64,000 bases of DNA from Bradyrhizobium sp. (GCF_016219575.1 NZ_JACRMG010000009.1:62001-126000), one strand, 5' to 3'. Positions 35,444 to 43,934 are shown, counted from the stretch's first letter. Numbers and translations: made by a program. Notes: generated from the sequence alone by a model not told the origin.

Positions 35444-35916
35444 CGCGCAAGACGACAGATTGGCTGTGGAAGGCGGCGGTTGCGGGATTCTGCGGCAGCG
35501 TCGCCCATACGCCGCTGATGTACTTGAAATCGCGGATCGGGCTGCTGCCGGCGTTTCAGCCCTATGCGAGCTTTCAGGCCGCGCTCAGCCACATGATCGG
35601 CGGCCAGGTTCACCCGATCGTGCCGTGGGCCCTGTCGTTCCTCAACGGAGCAACGATCCTCGGATTCGCCTTCGGCCGCCTCTATGAGCTGCTGCCGGGG
35701 CGAAGCGGCATGGTCAAGGGATTGATGTTCGGCGTCGCCGGCTGGCTGGCGATCGGCCTGCTGTTCTTTCCGCTGATCGGATTGGGGCCGTTCGCGGCCA
35801 GGCTGGGGCTCGGCGTCGAGCCCGCCCTGTTCTCGCTGGCGATGATCCTGACCTACAGCCTGGTGCTGGGCGCGGTCTATGGTGCGCTGCATGCGCGGGC
35901 CACGCCGCCAACGTAA
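35440..35916 (+). CDS. Small integral membrane protein, start codon uncertain
   Basis: The frame from the end of the M20 gene to TAA 35914-35916 gives about 158 residues with four clear hydrophobic segments (AAVAGFCGSVAHTPLMYL, for example) and conserved-looking loops, so it is a real membrane protein. No ATG, GTG or TTG occurs in frame near its beginning. The best candidates are ATA at 35440, which overlaps the M20 stop as ATAA, or ATG 35518, which would cut the first span. I place the start at the overlap. The family is uncertain (it resembles DUF6789-type proteins). Confidence 0.6.
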   Translation: MTRKTTDWLWKAAVAGFCGSVAHTPLMYLKSRIGLLPAFQPYASFQAALSHMIGGQVHPIVPWALSFLNGATILGFAFGRLYELLPGRSGMVKGLMFGVAGWLAIGLLFFPLIGLGPFAARLGLGVEPALFSLAMILTYSLVLGAVYGALHARATPPT

Positions 35917-35944
35917 AAACGCCGCCCGGAATTGGGCGGCGTTT
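35917..35944. terminator. Bidirectional terminator hairpin
   Basis: AAACGCCGCCC (35917-35927) pairs with GGGCGGCGTTT (35934-35944) around a 6-nt loop. On the minus strand the stem is followed by TTTTTAC, a good T-tract. On the plus strand only GTTTGATT follows. It lies between the convergent membrane protein and GT39 genes and can end transcription from both sides. Confidence 0.85.
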
Positions 35945-35950
35945 GATTCG

Positions 35951-35988
35951 GTAGTGCAGAGGTCGTTGGGTAAGACACTACACCAACG
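35951..35988 (-). other. Interleaved inverted repeats, possible pseudoknot
   Basis: GTAGTG (35951-35956) pairs with CACTAC (35976-35981), and CGTTGG (35964-35969) pairs with CCAACG (35983-35988). The two 6-bp helices interlock. Read on the minus strand, this is the 3' untranslated part of the GT39 mRNA, just after its stop and before the terminator. The connecting loops are 1, 6 and 7 nt. That order can form an H-type pseudoknot. Confidence 0.35.
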
Positions 35989-36003
35989 CGCGCGAAATTT
36001 CAA

Positions 36004-37653
36004 TCACGGCGCCGGGATTGCCAAGAGGCTGGAGATGCTGCGGCCGCGGATGTCGTAGACGCGGGCGAACACCACGTCGTCGCGCTTGATCTCGACCATC
36101 ACGGGCGCGGTCAGTCCCTTGCAGTAGAACTCGCCGAGCGTCATCGCGAAATCGGCGGCGTTGGAATCCCAGCCGATTGTGAAGTCGGGGCCGAGCGCGA
36201 CCTGCGCCGGGCGCTGCGGACCGCACACCGCGACCTTCCACTTGCGGCCCTGCGGCGGCACTTCCTGGCGCTCGTCGATCTCGTTGCGCAGGCCGTCGGA
36301 AGCCTGCTTCAGCGCCAGCCCCCAATAATCCAGCATGAACAGATTGTCGGCGGAGCGGACGGTGCCGGCCATGTGGTTGAAGTGGGTGTATTGATAGGGA
36401 TGCAGGCGGATCATCTCGCCGAGCGGCAGCAGGAGGCCGAAGGCGAACACGGCGAGCGCCACCGGCTGCCAGCTGCGCCGGGTCTCGCCGAGCCAGCTCA
36501 TCAGCTTGGCGAAGGCAACGCCTGCGAGCACCGCCATCGGCGGGATGACGAAGATGAAATGGCGGATGCCGTTGTAGAGGGCGGGCCGCTTCACCATTGC
36601 GATCGCAAGCGGCAGCACGGTCGCCAGCGTCAGCATCAGGAAAATGGTCTTGCGGCGCGCCGGCACATCCTTGCGCGACAGCGACATGAACGTCCCGGCA
36701 ACGGCCGCGGCGAGCAAAGCGAGCAGGACTTCGGGCAGCTGCAACACGAACAGCGTCGGCAGATAGGACCACGGCATGTCCGGCACCGACACCAGCGCGC
36801 CGTCGAACATCTCCTTCCACGGCTTCTCGAAGAAATGCGAGAAATAGGTAAGCGCATGCAGCGGATTGCCGGGCTCCAGGATCGCCCACGGCCACATCAG
36901 CCCCATCACCAGATAGCCGAAGGCAAGGCCCGGCAGCAGCACATAGACGACATGGGCGAAGCGATGTGCCGCCTCACGCGCGCCTTGCCTGCGGAACTCG
37001 TTGATGAGCAGCGGCAGGAAACCGATCGCGGCGTAAACCAGTGCGAGCCCGCCGAGAATGCGGCAGCCGATCGAGAGGCCCGCGCCGATGCCGAGGATGA
37101 GGATCGTGCGCGGCGAGGGTGCGGGATATTCGTCCGCGAGCCGCACCAGGCCGAGCATCAGCACGACCATCGCCACCGCGAACGGCGCGTCCTTTGGATT
37201 CATGAACATGTGGCCGTAGAATGTCGGACACAGCGCAAGCAGCAGCAGCGCCGCGAGTCCCGCCAGCGGTCCGCCGACGCGGCGCGCCAGCCGCCACGTG
37301 ACCGCGAGGCCGACGAGGCCGACGACGGCGCCAAGCAGGCGGCGCGTCTCGAACAGTTCGAGCGGGATCACCTTGTGCAGCAGCGCCGCAGCCATGTCGA
37401 AGCCGCCGCCATACATGTAGAGATTGGCGAACGACAGCGCGGCCGTGTCCTTGAAACCGCTGCCATACATCCGCAGCAAAAGGTCGGCATATTCGGCGTG
37501 TGTGTAGTCGTCCCATCCGAGGCCGTAGTCGCGGAACGTCAGTCCCGCGACGATGGCGACGATGCCCAACATAAATAAGGCAAGATCGTCACACGTCCGT
37601 TCGACCGAGCGCCGTGCCGGCGTATCGATGGCCGAAGTCGTGATGGATGACAT
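36004..37653 (-). CDS. GT39-type membrane glycosyltransferase
   Basis: The 549-residue protein has about eleven membrane spans. It carries the conserved acidic pair of the ArnT/PMT superfamily in the first periplasmic loop (GLGWDDYTHAEY) and a soluble C-terminal domain of about 100 residues (from VRSADNLFML). It should transfer a sugar or aminosugar from a polyprenyl-phosphate donor in the inner membrane. I placed the start at ATG 37651-37653 (MSSITTS); the frame upstream is not protein-like. It may be ended by the hairpin at 35917-35944. Confidence 0.85.
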   Translation of the reverse strand: MSSITTSAIDTPARRSVERTCDDLALFMLGIVAIVAGLTFRDYGLGWDDYTHAEYADLLLRMYGSGFKDTAALSFANLYMYGGGFDMAAALLHKVIPLELFETRRLLGAVVGLVGLAVTWRLARRVGGPLAGLAALLLLALCPTFYGHMFMNPKDAPFAVAMVVLMLGLVRLADEYPAPSPRTILILGIGAGLSIGCRILGGLALVYAAIGFLPLLINEFRRQGAREAAHRFAHVVYVLLPGLAFGYLVMGLMWPWAILEPGNPLHALTYFSHFFEKPWKEMFDGALVSVPDMPWSYLPTLFVLQLPEVLLALLAAAVAGTFMSLSRKDVPARRKTIFLMLTLATVLPLAIAMVKRPALYNGIRHFIFVIPPMAVLAGVAFAKLMSWLGETRRSWQPVALAVFAFGLLLPLGEMIRLHPYQYTHFNHMAGTVRSADNLFMLDYWGLALKQASDGLRNEIDERQEVPPQGRKWKVAVCGPQRPAQVALGPDFTIGWDSNAADFAMTLGEFYCKGLTAPVMVEIKRDDVVFARVYDIRGRSISSLLAIPAP

Positions 37654-37978
37654 GGCTATAGTTAACCCGGCGTCCCCTGGCTCAGCGGTGGCGCTTGTGA
37701 GCCTCTTCCCCGGCATCCATATAGCGCAAGTTCCATTACCAAGTAATTGGGAATTGTGGCGTAATTCGCCTGATGCGCTGCAGCAAAGCATTACATTGCT
37801 GAAAGCTTCCCGGGGGTTAGGGGGCGGTATTGGAACTGTTGCACGGCCCGTCCGTAGAACCCCGGAGGCAGTCCCGGGCGTTAACTCCGGGGCGCAAAGG
37901 CGGTTGGCGATATCGGCAATATGACGGTATCGTGGCCGCGGCGGTTGAGCACGGTTTTTCCGTGTAGGGGTAGGTTCG
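37654..37978. other. Divergent intergenic region, 325 bp
   Basis: This lies between the GT39 start (minus) and the DUF308-like gene (plus). It holds a hairpin with arms CCCCGGAG (37860-37867) and CTCCGGGG (37885-37892) and an AT-rich patch near 37730-37800. I see no gene. The hairpin could act in the leader of the DUF308-like mRNA. Confidence 0.45.
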
Positions 37979-38785
37979 ATGTTGATGGTGCTGTTGGGCG
38001 CTGGAATAGGCCTGCTGTTGGTGGGACTGGGCGCGCTCGGTTACGGGATCCAGTACAAGGAATTCGGTCTCGGCAATACGCTCATTGTTGCGGGCGCCGT
38101 GTCGGCCTGTTCCGGATTCCTGATGGCCGGTCTCTGGGCGGTGGCCCGCGAGCTGCAACATATTTCGCAGCGGCTTGGTAGCGGCGCCGTCGCAAGTGCC
38201 CAACCCGCGTTTCCGGCGTTCCCGGCGGAGCCCTCTCTCGCGCCTGCACTCGCGCCGTCGCCCCCGCTGCCGCGCGCGGCAGCTGAAGCTGCTCCGGCCG
38301 ATGACGGCGCTGCGCCGCCCTGGGTGGAAGGCCGCAGCGATGCGGAGCCGCCGCCGCCGGCTGAAGCCGCGCCCGCGCCGAAGCCGCGGCGCAATTTGTT
38401 GTTCACGTCGACCTCGCGCAAGGAACGCGAACGTGCCGCCGCGCGCGCCAGCGAGCCGCTGGCGCCCGATCTGTTGTCGGCGGATCTGCGTCCCAATCCG
38501 CCGGCCGTCGATGCGCCGCCGGTCGAGCCTGCTGCGCCACAGCCGCCGAGCTTCGAGGACGCCTGGCCGAAATCCGAGCGCATGCGGCGGTCTGGCCGCG
38601 GCCCTGCGCCGGATGCGGCATCGCCTGCGCCCGCGCCGCAGGTGACGGTGCTGAAGTCCGGCGTGGTGGACGGCATGGCCTATTCGCTCTATTCCGATGG
38701 CTCGATCGAGGCGCAGATGCCGGAAGGCATGATGCGCTTCGCCTCCATCGACGAGCTGCGCGCGCATCTCGACCAGCGGCCGTGA
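37979..38785 (+). CDS. Membrane protein with long Pro/Ala-rich linker (DUF308-like)
   Basis: The 268-residue protein has two N-terminal membrane spans (about 3-20 and 30-55). A disordered Pro/Ala-rich stretch of about 150 residues, interrupted by a basic patch (KPRRNLLFTSTSRKERER), follows. The compact C-terminal module is about 50 residues (VTVLKSGVVDGMAYSLYSDGSIEAQ to LRAHLDQR). The C-terminal module resembles those appended to DUF308-type Bradyrhizobium proteins. Topology suggests the tail is cytosolic. Function is unknown. Confidence 0.72.
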   Translation: MLMVLLGAGIGLLLVGLGALGYGIQYKEFGLGNTLIVAGAVSACSGFLMAGLWAVARELQHISQRLGSGAVASAQPAFPAFPAEPSLAPALAPSPPLPRAAAEAAPADDGAAPPWVEGRSDAEPPPPAEAAPAPKPRRNLLFTSTSRKERERAAARASEPLAPDLLSADLRPNPPAVDAPPVEPAAPQPPSFEDAWPKSERMRRSGRGPAPDAASPAPAPQVTVLKSGVVDGMAYSLYSDGSIEAQMPEGMMRFASIDELRAHLDQRP

Positions 38786-38802
38786 GCAGCTAGCTAGCCG
38801 CT

Positions 38803-38838
38803 GTACTTGGCCTCGTACTTGGCTTCGTACTTGGCTTT
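38803..38838. repeat. Three tandem 12-bp units
   Basis: GTACTTGGCCTC, GTACTTGGCTTC and GTACTTGGCTTT lie head to tail, directly after the DUF308-like gene. In the minus-strand frame they would read as repeats of K-Y-E-A. No gene with start and ribosome site uses them. They may be a slippage product or a decayed end of a Lys/Ala/Tyr-rich coding sequence. Confidence 0.7.
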
Positions 38839-38988
38839 GGACAGCGCCGAAAATAAAGCGGCGCCGTTCTTGTCACCGTGCTAGCATTCCCCCCATATTC
38901 AAAAGTAATTCGGTCCGCTCGCGAGCGTATTTGTCGTCGCGATACTGTCCGATTGCATTCTTGCACGGATTTTGGAGAAGGCGCGATC

Positions 38989-39405
38989 ATGACGGATGTC
39001 CCGCCCAAGAACTTCATCGACCTCACCGCCGGCATCGTCTCGGCATATCTCAGCAACAATCCGACGCCGGCGGCGGAAATTCCCGCGCTGATCAGCCAGA
39101 TCCATGCCGCGCTGGTGCGGGTGTCGTCGGGCCGCACCGAAGCGCCGCTCGAGCCGTCCAAGCCCGCGGTGTCGATCAAGAAATCGATCTCGCCCGATTA
39201 CATTGTGTGCCTGGAAGACGGCAAACGCTTCAAGTCGCTGAAGCGGCATCTGCGCACGCAATACAACATGACGCCGGAACAATATCGCGACAAATGGGGC
39301 CTGCCGCCGGACTATCCGATGGTGGCGCCGAATTATGCGGTGGCACGCTCGCAGCTCGCCAAGGAAATGGGATTGGGCCAGCAGCGCCGCAAGCGCGGCA
39401 AGTAG
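38989..39405 (+). CDS. mucR: MucR/Ros-type zinc-finger transcriptional regulator
   Basis: The 138-residue protein has the N-terminal oligomerisation helices ([28 protein letters not shown]) and the C-terminal zinc-finger core [16 protein letters not shown], with the conserved [26 protein letters not shown] block. Members bind AT-rich DNA and act as heterochromatin-like repressors of exopolysaccharide, motility and virulence or symbiosis genes, and usually repress themselves. The 200-bp upstream region is AT-richer than average, which fits autoregulation. GGAGAAG (38974-38980) precedes ATG 38989, so I reject the longer frame. Confidence 0.93.
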   Translation: MTDVPPKNFIDLTAGIVSAYLSNNPTPAAEIPALISQIHAALVRVSSGRTEAPLEPSKPAVSIKKSISPDYIVCLEDGKRFKSLKRHLRTQYNMTPEQYRDKWGLPPDYPMVAPNYAVARSQLAKEMGLGQQRRKRGK

Positions 39406-39408
39406 TCA

Positions 39409-39834
39409 CTACGAAGCCGCCGCCAGCGCCTCGCGCGCGTCGGTCTTGATGCGCTCGACCATCGAGCGCAGGCCGTTGGAGCGCTGCGGCGTCAGGTGCT
39501 CGCGGAAGCCGAACTCCTCGAACACCGCGAGCGCGTCGGTAGCCAGAATTTGCTTCGGCGTGTGGCCGGAAAAAAGTGTCAGCACGATCGCGACCAGGCC
39601 GCGCACGATATGGGCGTCACTGTCGCCGCGATAATGGATGCGCGGCTCGCCCTGGCTGCGATCGACGCGCTTGGACAGCCACACCTGGCTGACGCAGCCC
39701 TGCACCTTGTTGTCGGCCGAATGCTCTTCCTCCGGCAGCGGCTCCAGCGTGCGGCCGAGCTCGATGACATAGCGGTAGCGGTCGTCCCACTCGTCCAGCA
39801 GCTCGAAATTTTCCCTGATCTCGTCGATGCTCAT
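39409..39834 (-). CDS. sufE: SufE-type cysteine desulfurase activator
   Basis: The 141-residue protein has the standard SufE size and fold. The sulfur-accepting cysteine is C47 in NKVQGCVSQVWL, and HYRGDSDAHIVRGLVAI is the conserved core. It accepts persulfide from a SufS-type desulfurase for Fe-S assembly. The suf operon itself is not in the window. It is convergent with mucR (3 bp between stops). Confidence 0.95.
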   Translation of the reverse strand: MSIDEIRENFELLDEWDDRYRYVIELGRTLEPLPEEEHSADNKVQGCVSQVWLSKRVDRSQGEPRIHYRGDSDAHIVRGLVAIVLTLFSGHTPKQILATDALAVFEEFGFREHLTPQRSNGLRSMVERIKTDAREALAAAS

Positions 39835-39928
39835 ATTGGCCCGTATTCCGGTCGTTTCCCGGATTATATAGGGTCACGCAGCCCGGAAAGCGATGGAAAT
39901 GGAACCGGCGCGCGGCCCAAATTCGGCC

Positions 39929-40417
39929 TCACGGCGTCGGCGGCCGCCATTCCATGGCGAGATCGTCCGCCGTCAGCGTGTCGCGCGGCGCCTCGACTGC
40001 CAAAGGTAGCTCGGCCTCCGCGACGGCGCCGATCGAGCCGGTGTGATCCGGAGCCTTCTTGTTGTCGGACTTGTCGGCGCCGGGCGCCTTCCTGTCGATC
40101 TTGTGCGGCTTGTCAGCCGGCTTGTCCGCCTTTTCCGGCTTGTCGGCCTTCTCGGCCTTGTCGGAGATTATGCCATAGACCTTGCGCGCGCCGTCGGCGG
40201 CGCGCTGGCCGATCACGGTCGCGGCCTGGCCGCCGACCTCGCAGGCCGTCGGCTGGCGCTTGCAGAACTGGCTCATGTCGGACATCGCGGCGGTCGCAGC
40301 CTGCACCGCCTCGGACGCGCCGAACTGCGGCAGCTTGTCCGATTCAGGCGTCTTGTCCCGGGGCAGGAGCACCAGCACCAGCCCGAGCCAGAACGTCAAA
40401 CGCAGCAGGAACCACAT
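39929..40417 (-). CDS. DUF5330-type membrane-anchored protein
   Basis: The 162-residue protein starts with a hydrophobic anchor (FLLRLTFWLGLVLVLLP). A small conserved module follows with MSDMSQFCKRQPTACEVGG, whose two cysteines could form a disulfide in the periplasm. The tail is Lys/Asp/Pro-rich (four KADK-like units). This is the DUF5330 layout of Rhizobiales. ATG 40415-40417 gives MWFLLRL; a longer frame upstream is not credible. Function is unknown. Confidence 0.78.
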   Translation of the reverse strand: MWFLLRLTFWLGLVLVLLPRDKTPESDKLPQFGASEAVQAATAAMSDMSQFCKRQPTACEVGGQAATVIGQRAADGARKVYGIISDKAEKADKPEKADKPADKPHKIDRKAPGADKSDNKKAPDHTGSIGAVAEAELPLAVEAPRDTLTADDLAMEWRPPTP

Positions 40418-40742
40418 CTTGCGACCAGTCGTCCGTCTCTTGTTGCCGTGGCGCCTTCGAGGACGCACCCATTCACGACTAACGGCCTCTGATAAATCGC
40501 AAGTGTTTGCATTGAGATTAACTCGGCGAAAATTTGCAAAAAATGCCGCGGTCTGGATTCGCCGTAAATTTTCGATTGATGCCGATTCGGGGCGCCGGTT
40601 GCATGAAACTGCGCGTGCACCATTTCGAAACCATGGCGACGGGCCCGCAGAAACCCGCTGTTCACCATGGCAGCCAATTCGGCCGCGGCGCGCCCGCGAA
40701 AACATCGACAAATCAGCGACCAAGCTGGTGAACGCGCCCGCC

Positions 40743-40757
40743 TTAGCGTTCGTTTAA
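40743..40757. promoter_or_regulatory. Near-consensus CtrA box before the DivJ-like kinase
   Basis: TTAG-N7-TTAA matches the CtrA consensus TTAA-N7-TTAA at 7 of 8 positions and ends 15 bp before the kinase start. A weaker TTAA-N7-AAAA lies at about 40516-40530. The 355-bp region between the DUF5330 gene and the kinase gene is AT-rich for this genome and otherwise holds no gene that I can support. Confidence 0.35.
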
Positions 40758-40772
40758 TGTCGCTCTGACACG

Positions 40773-42659
40773 GTGAGCCGAAAGATAAAGGAGGCGTTCC
40801 GGCGCGTCTTTTTGACGGAACCGGCCGAAACGCGAAAGCACGTGAGTATCCTGAGTATCATCCGCGATTGTCTCGATGCGCTGCTGCATCCCTCGGCGCG
40901 ATATGACGCGCTGACCCGCGCGCGCCATCGGGCCTTCATCGCGCCGCGGCTGATCGGCAGCCTGGCGGCCTTCGCTGCTTTCCCGGTCTATCTCGCCATG
41001 CGCGGCGCGCCCACCGCGCTGGAAGTCACGGCCTTTGCCTGGCTGATCGCGCCGATCCTGCTCGCCTGGTTCCTGTCGCGCACCGGCCGCTACGAAGGCG
41101 CGCATGTGCTCTCCTCGCTGGCACTCGCCGGCCCCGTGATGATGGTGGCGCTGTTCACCGGCGGCATCGAATCCTTTGCCGCGATCTGGCTCGTGGTGGT
41201 GCCGCTGGAAGCCGCCCTTTCCGCCTCGCGCCGCGTGGTGACGTTTGCGGTGGCGCTGGCGCTGTCCTGCGCCACGCTGCTGATCATGCTCGGCCATTTC
41301 GACTGGCTGCCGAACGCAGATGCCGACGATCCGGCGCTGCACGGCATGATGATGGCTTTCGGCGTGGCTTCCGCCACGCTCTATGCCGCGGGTCTGGCCT
41401 TCGGCGCGGAATCGCTGGCGCGCACCAGCGTGTCGCTGCTCAATGTCGAGGAAGACCGCTATCGCCTGCTGGCGCGCCACATGAGCGATGTGGTCTCGCG
41501 CCATCGCAGGAACGGCGCGGTGCAATTCATCTCTCCCGCCGCGGAAGCCGTGCTCGGCACGCCCGCCGCCGGCCTGCTCGGTCACGGCCTGTTCGACCGC
41601 GTCCACGTCGCCGACCGTCCCGCCTATCTCACCGCGCTCGCCGACAGCGCCCATGGCGGCGAAGGCCGCAGCGTCGAATTCCGCCTGCGCCGCGACGGCA
41701 AGGGCAGCGCAAGCGATTTCGTCTGGGTCGAGATGCGTTGCCGCCCGCTCGAGCAGGGCGCGGCATCGGCCGACGGCGAAGTCGTCGCCGTGATGCGCGA
41801 CGTCACCGACCGCAAGATGCAGGAGCAGGCGCTGCAGGAGGCGCGCGCCGAAGCCGAGCGCGCTGACGCCTCGAAGTCGCGCTTCCTCGCCACCATGAGC
41901 CACGAGCTGCGCACGCCGCTCAATGCCGTCATCGGCTTCTCCGAGATGATCATGCAGGAAGAGTTGCTGATGCTCGATGCGAAGCGGCGCAAGGAATATG
42001 CGCAGCTGATCCACGATTCCGGCCAGCATCTCTTGTCGGTCGTCAACGGCATCCTCGACATGTCGAAGATGGAATCCGGCACGTTCGAGCTGACGCCGGA
42101 ACCGTTCGCGCCGCGCGCGGCGCTGGTCAATTGCTGCAGCCTTCTGGCGCTGAAGGCGCGCGAGAACGGCATCGATCTCGTCACCCGCGCGCCCGACGAT
42201 CTTCCGGAAATGACCGGCGATCCCCGCGCATTCAAGCAGATTGTGCTCAACCTCGTTTCCAACGCCATCAAGTTCACCGAGCGCGGCGGTACGGTGACCG
42301 CCTCCGCCGCGGTCGAAGGTGCGCGCATGGTGTTGCGCGTGGCCGACACCGGCGTCGGCATCGCGGCCGAGGACATGAAGCGGATCGGCGATCCCTTCTT
42401 CCAGGCCGGCAAGACCTATCAGCGCCGCCACGAGGGAACCGGCCTCGGGCTGTCGATCGTCAAGAGCCTGGTCGCCATGCACGGCGGCGAGATGAATGTG
42501 CAGAGCCGGCTCGGCGAGGGCACGACGGTTGCGATCGCACTGCCGCTCGTCTTCGCGCCGCCGGTCTCTGGCGCGCCTGCCAGCAATGTCGCGACGCTGA
42601 CGCCGGCGCCGCGTTCCGCACCATCAGAGCAACCCTATCAGGTGAAGAAAAGTGCCTAG
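40773..42659 (+). CDS. PAS histidine kinase, DivJ/PdhS-like
   Basis: The 628-residue protein has six or so N-terminal membrane spans (about 50-215), a PAS domain (about 220-345), a short coiled coil, then HisKA with the phospho-acceptor in MSHELRTPLNAVIGFSE. The ATPase boxes follow: N (NLVSNAIKF), G1 (DTGVGI) and G2 (GTGLGLSIV). The H-box sequence and architecture match the PleC/DivJ/PdhS family that phosphorylates DivK to control CtrA and cell division in alphaproteobacteria. GTG 40773 is the listed start; a later GTG at 40842 is possible. It overlaps or abuts the peptidoglycan-binding gene downstream. Confidence 0.88.
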   Translation: MSRKIKEAFRRVFLTEPAETRKHVSILSIIRDCLDALLHPSARYDALTRARHRAFIAPRLIGSLAAFAAFPVYLAMRGAPTALEVTAFAWLIAPILLAWFLSRTGRYEGAHVLSSLALAGPVMMVALFTGGIESFAAIWLVVVPLEAALSASRRVVTFAVALALSCATLLIMLGHFDWLPNADADDPALHGMMMAFGVASATLYAAGLAFGAESLARTSVSLLNVEEDRYRLLARHMSDVVSRHRRNGAVQFISPAAEAVLGTPAAGLLGHGLFDRVHVADRPAYLTALADSAHGGEGRSVEFRLRRDGKGSASDFVWVEMRCRPLEQGAASADGEVVAVMRDVTDRKMQEQALQEARAEAERADASKSRFLATMSHELRTPLNAVIGFSEMIMQEELLMLDAKRRKEYAQLIHDSGQHLLSVVNGILDMSKMESGTFELTPEPFAPRAALVNCCSLLALKARENGIDLVTRAPDDLPEMTGDPRAFKQIVLNLVSNAIKFTERGGTVTASAAVEGARMVLRVADTGVGIAAEDMKRIGDPFFQAGKTYQRRHEGTGLGLSIVKSLVAMHGGEMNVQSRLGEGTTVAIALPLVFAPPVSGAPASNVATLTPAPRSAPSEQPYQVKKSA

Positions 42660-42669
42660 GAAGTCTGCC

Positions 42670-43368
42670 ATGGACGACGAGATGCCGCGCCGCCGCCGGG
42701 GTGCCAGGGCCGTTGCCGTCGAGGAAGAGCGCGGCCTCGCGATGCGGATCCTGCTGCACAGCCCGAAGGACATGATTGCGGGCCTGCTCGCCGCTGCCGC
42801 GATCGGCGCCATCCTGACCAACGCCCTGTTCCTGCAGGCCGGCCGTCACCCGTCGCCGATGTTCAAGACGGCCGGCGCGCCGGCGCAACCGCTCGGCAAT
42901 CCCTTGCCGCGCCCGCGCCCGGCCGAGGCCGCCACGCGCTCGATCGAACTGACGCCGGCCGACATGAGGGTCGCCGAGCCCAAGGCCGAGTCCAAGGCCG
43001 AGCTCAAGGCCGAGCCCCGGAGCGAACCAAGATCCGATGCGATGACCAGTCTCGTCGCCAAGACGACCGCGCCGGCTGCACCCGCTGCCGCCGCACCTGC
43101 CGCCGCGTCGTCCGCTTCCGTCATGCGCCCGCCGGCGCCGGTGCCCGTTGCGGCGCCGCAGACGGCTGCCGGCCGCAAGATCGCCGCGGTCCAGCGCACG
43201 CTCACCGAATATGGCTACGGGCAGCTCAAGCCGACCGGCATGATCGGCGCCGACACCCAAGCCGCCATCGTGAAGTTCGAGCGCGACCGCAAGCTGCCGG
43301 TGACCGGCCAGATGTCGGATCGCCTGGTGCGCGAACTCTCCGCGATGACGGGACGTCCGGTCGACTAG
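42670..43368 (+). CDS. Membrane-anchored peptidoglycan-binding domain protein
   Basis: The protein of about 232 residues has a basic cytosolic N-terminus (RRRRGARAV) and one membrane span (about 41-58). A long Ala/Pro/Lys/Glu-rich periplasmic linker with KAE repeats follows. The C-terminal PG-binding-1 domain is about residues 170-230 (AAVQRTLTEYGYGQLKPTGMIG then QAAIVKFERDRKLPVTG). It should tether something to the cell wall. AGGAAG (42657-42662) precedes ATG 42670; a GTG at 42652 overlaps the kinase stop and is less likely. The short gap suggests co-transcription with the kinase. Confidence 0.87.
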   Translation: MDDEMPRRRRGARAVAVEEERGLAMRILLHSPKDMIAGLLAAAAIGAILTNALFLQAGRHPSPMFKTAGAPAQPLGNPLPRPRPAEAATRSIELTPADMRVAEPKAESKAELKAEPRSEPRSDAMTSLVAKTTAPAAPAAAAPAAASSASVMRPPAPVPVAAPQTAAGRKIAAVQRTLTEYGYGQLKPTGMIGADTQAAIVKFERDRKLPVTGQMSDRLVRELSAMTGRPVD

Positions 43369-43401
43369 CGCGCGCTTGCCGGCTGGCCTATCGTTCTCCG
43401 C

Positions 43402-43749
43402 ATGCGATTGAAATCAGCGATTTGGGTGGCAGCCTATTTGCGGCGCTGCCAGGTTGAAGGCGTGTTCGGTGCGGTGCGCCGGCGCGGCGCCGAGGAGGCG
43501 GGTGCGGTGTTCGTGAAGGTGGCGCTGCTCGACGGCAATGCCATGCTCTATGCGCCGGCGCCGCAGACCGCCTATGACGAGAGCCGCCCCGTGGAGCGCG
43601 TGTTCGCGCCGACGTCGAAGGAGCCCGTGACGGAGCAATCGGTCGAAGAGCGGCTCGCCAAGGAAGTCCGCTTCGATCCCGACGTCTGGATCGTCGAGAC
43701 CGAGGACCGGGCAGGGCGGCATTTTCTCGATCTGGCGAAGCCGCAATAG
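43402..43749 (+). CDS. DUF1491 family protein
   Basis: The 115-residue soluble protein matches the alphaproteobacterial DUF1491 family: RLKSAIWVAAYLRRCQVEG at the start, a middle GAVFVKVALLDG strand pair, and DPDVWIVETEDRAGRHFL at the end. No catalytic residues are recognisable. It lies 33 bp after the peptidoglycan-binding gene, on the same strand. Function is unknown. Confidence 0.85.
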   Translation: MRLKSAIWVAAYLRRCQVEGVFGAVRRRGAEEAGAVFVKVALLDGNAMLYAPAPQTAYDESRPVERVFAPTSKEPVTEQSVEERLAKEVRFDPDVWIVETEDRAGRHFLDLAKPQ

Positions 43750-43796
43750 CTCCTGTCGTTGCGAGCGCAGCGAAGCTCAGCAAACAGCAGACCCTC

Positions 43797-43926
43797 AACC
43801 TGAGGAGCGCGCCATCGGTGCGCGTCTCGAAGGGCGAGGCCGATGCGGGCCTTCATCCTTCGAGACGCTTGCTTCGCAAGCTCCTCAGGATGAGGAATCG
43901 GCAATTTGGATTGTCTCGCGATGACG
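43797..43926. repeat. Interspersed inverted repeat
   Basis: CCTGAGGAGC (43800-43809) faces GCTCCTCAGG (43880-43889), and CGTCTCGAAGG (43823-43833) faces CCTTCGAGACG (43857-43867). TTGTCTCGCGATGACGG at the right end and TGTCGTTGCGAGCGCAGC at the left (43754 onward) are further words of the same Bradyrhizobium element family. It lies between convergent DUF1491 and DUF2336 genes and likely shapes both transcript ends. Confidence 0.88.
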
Positions 43927-43934
43927 GCAGAAAA

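Noticed and set aside
40516..40530. TTAA-N7-AAAA, a half CtrA site in the DUF5330/kinase intergenic region
   Set aside because: It matches only half of the consensus in an AT-rich stretch; noted with the better site at 40743.
40743..42482. Minus-strand open frame of 579 codons opposite the histidine kinase
   Set aside because: It is a His/Gln/Arg-rich shadow of the real kinase gene.
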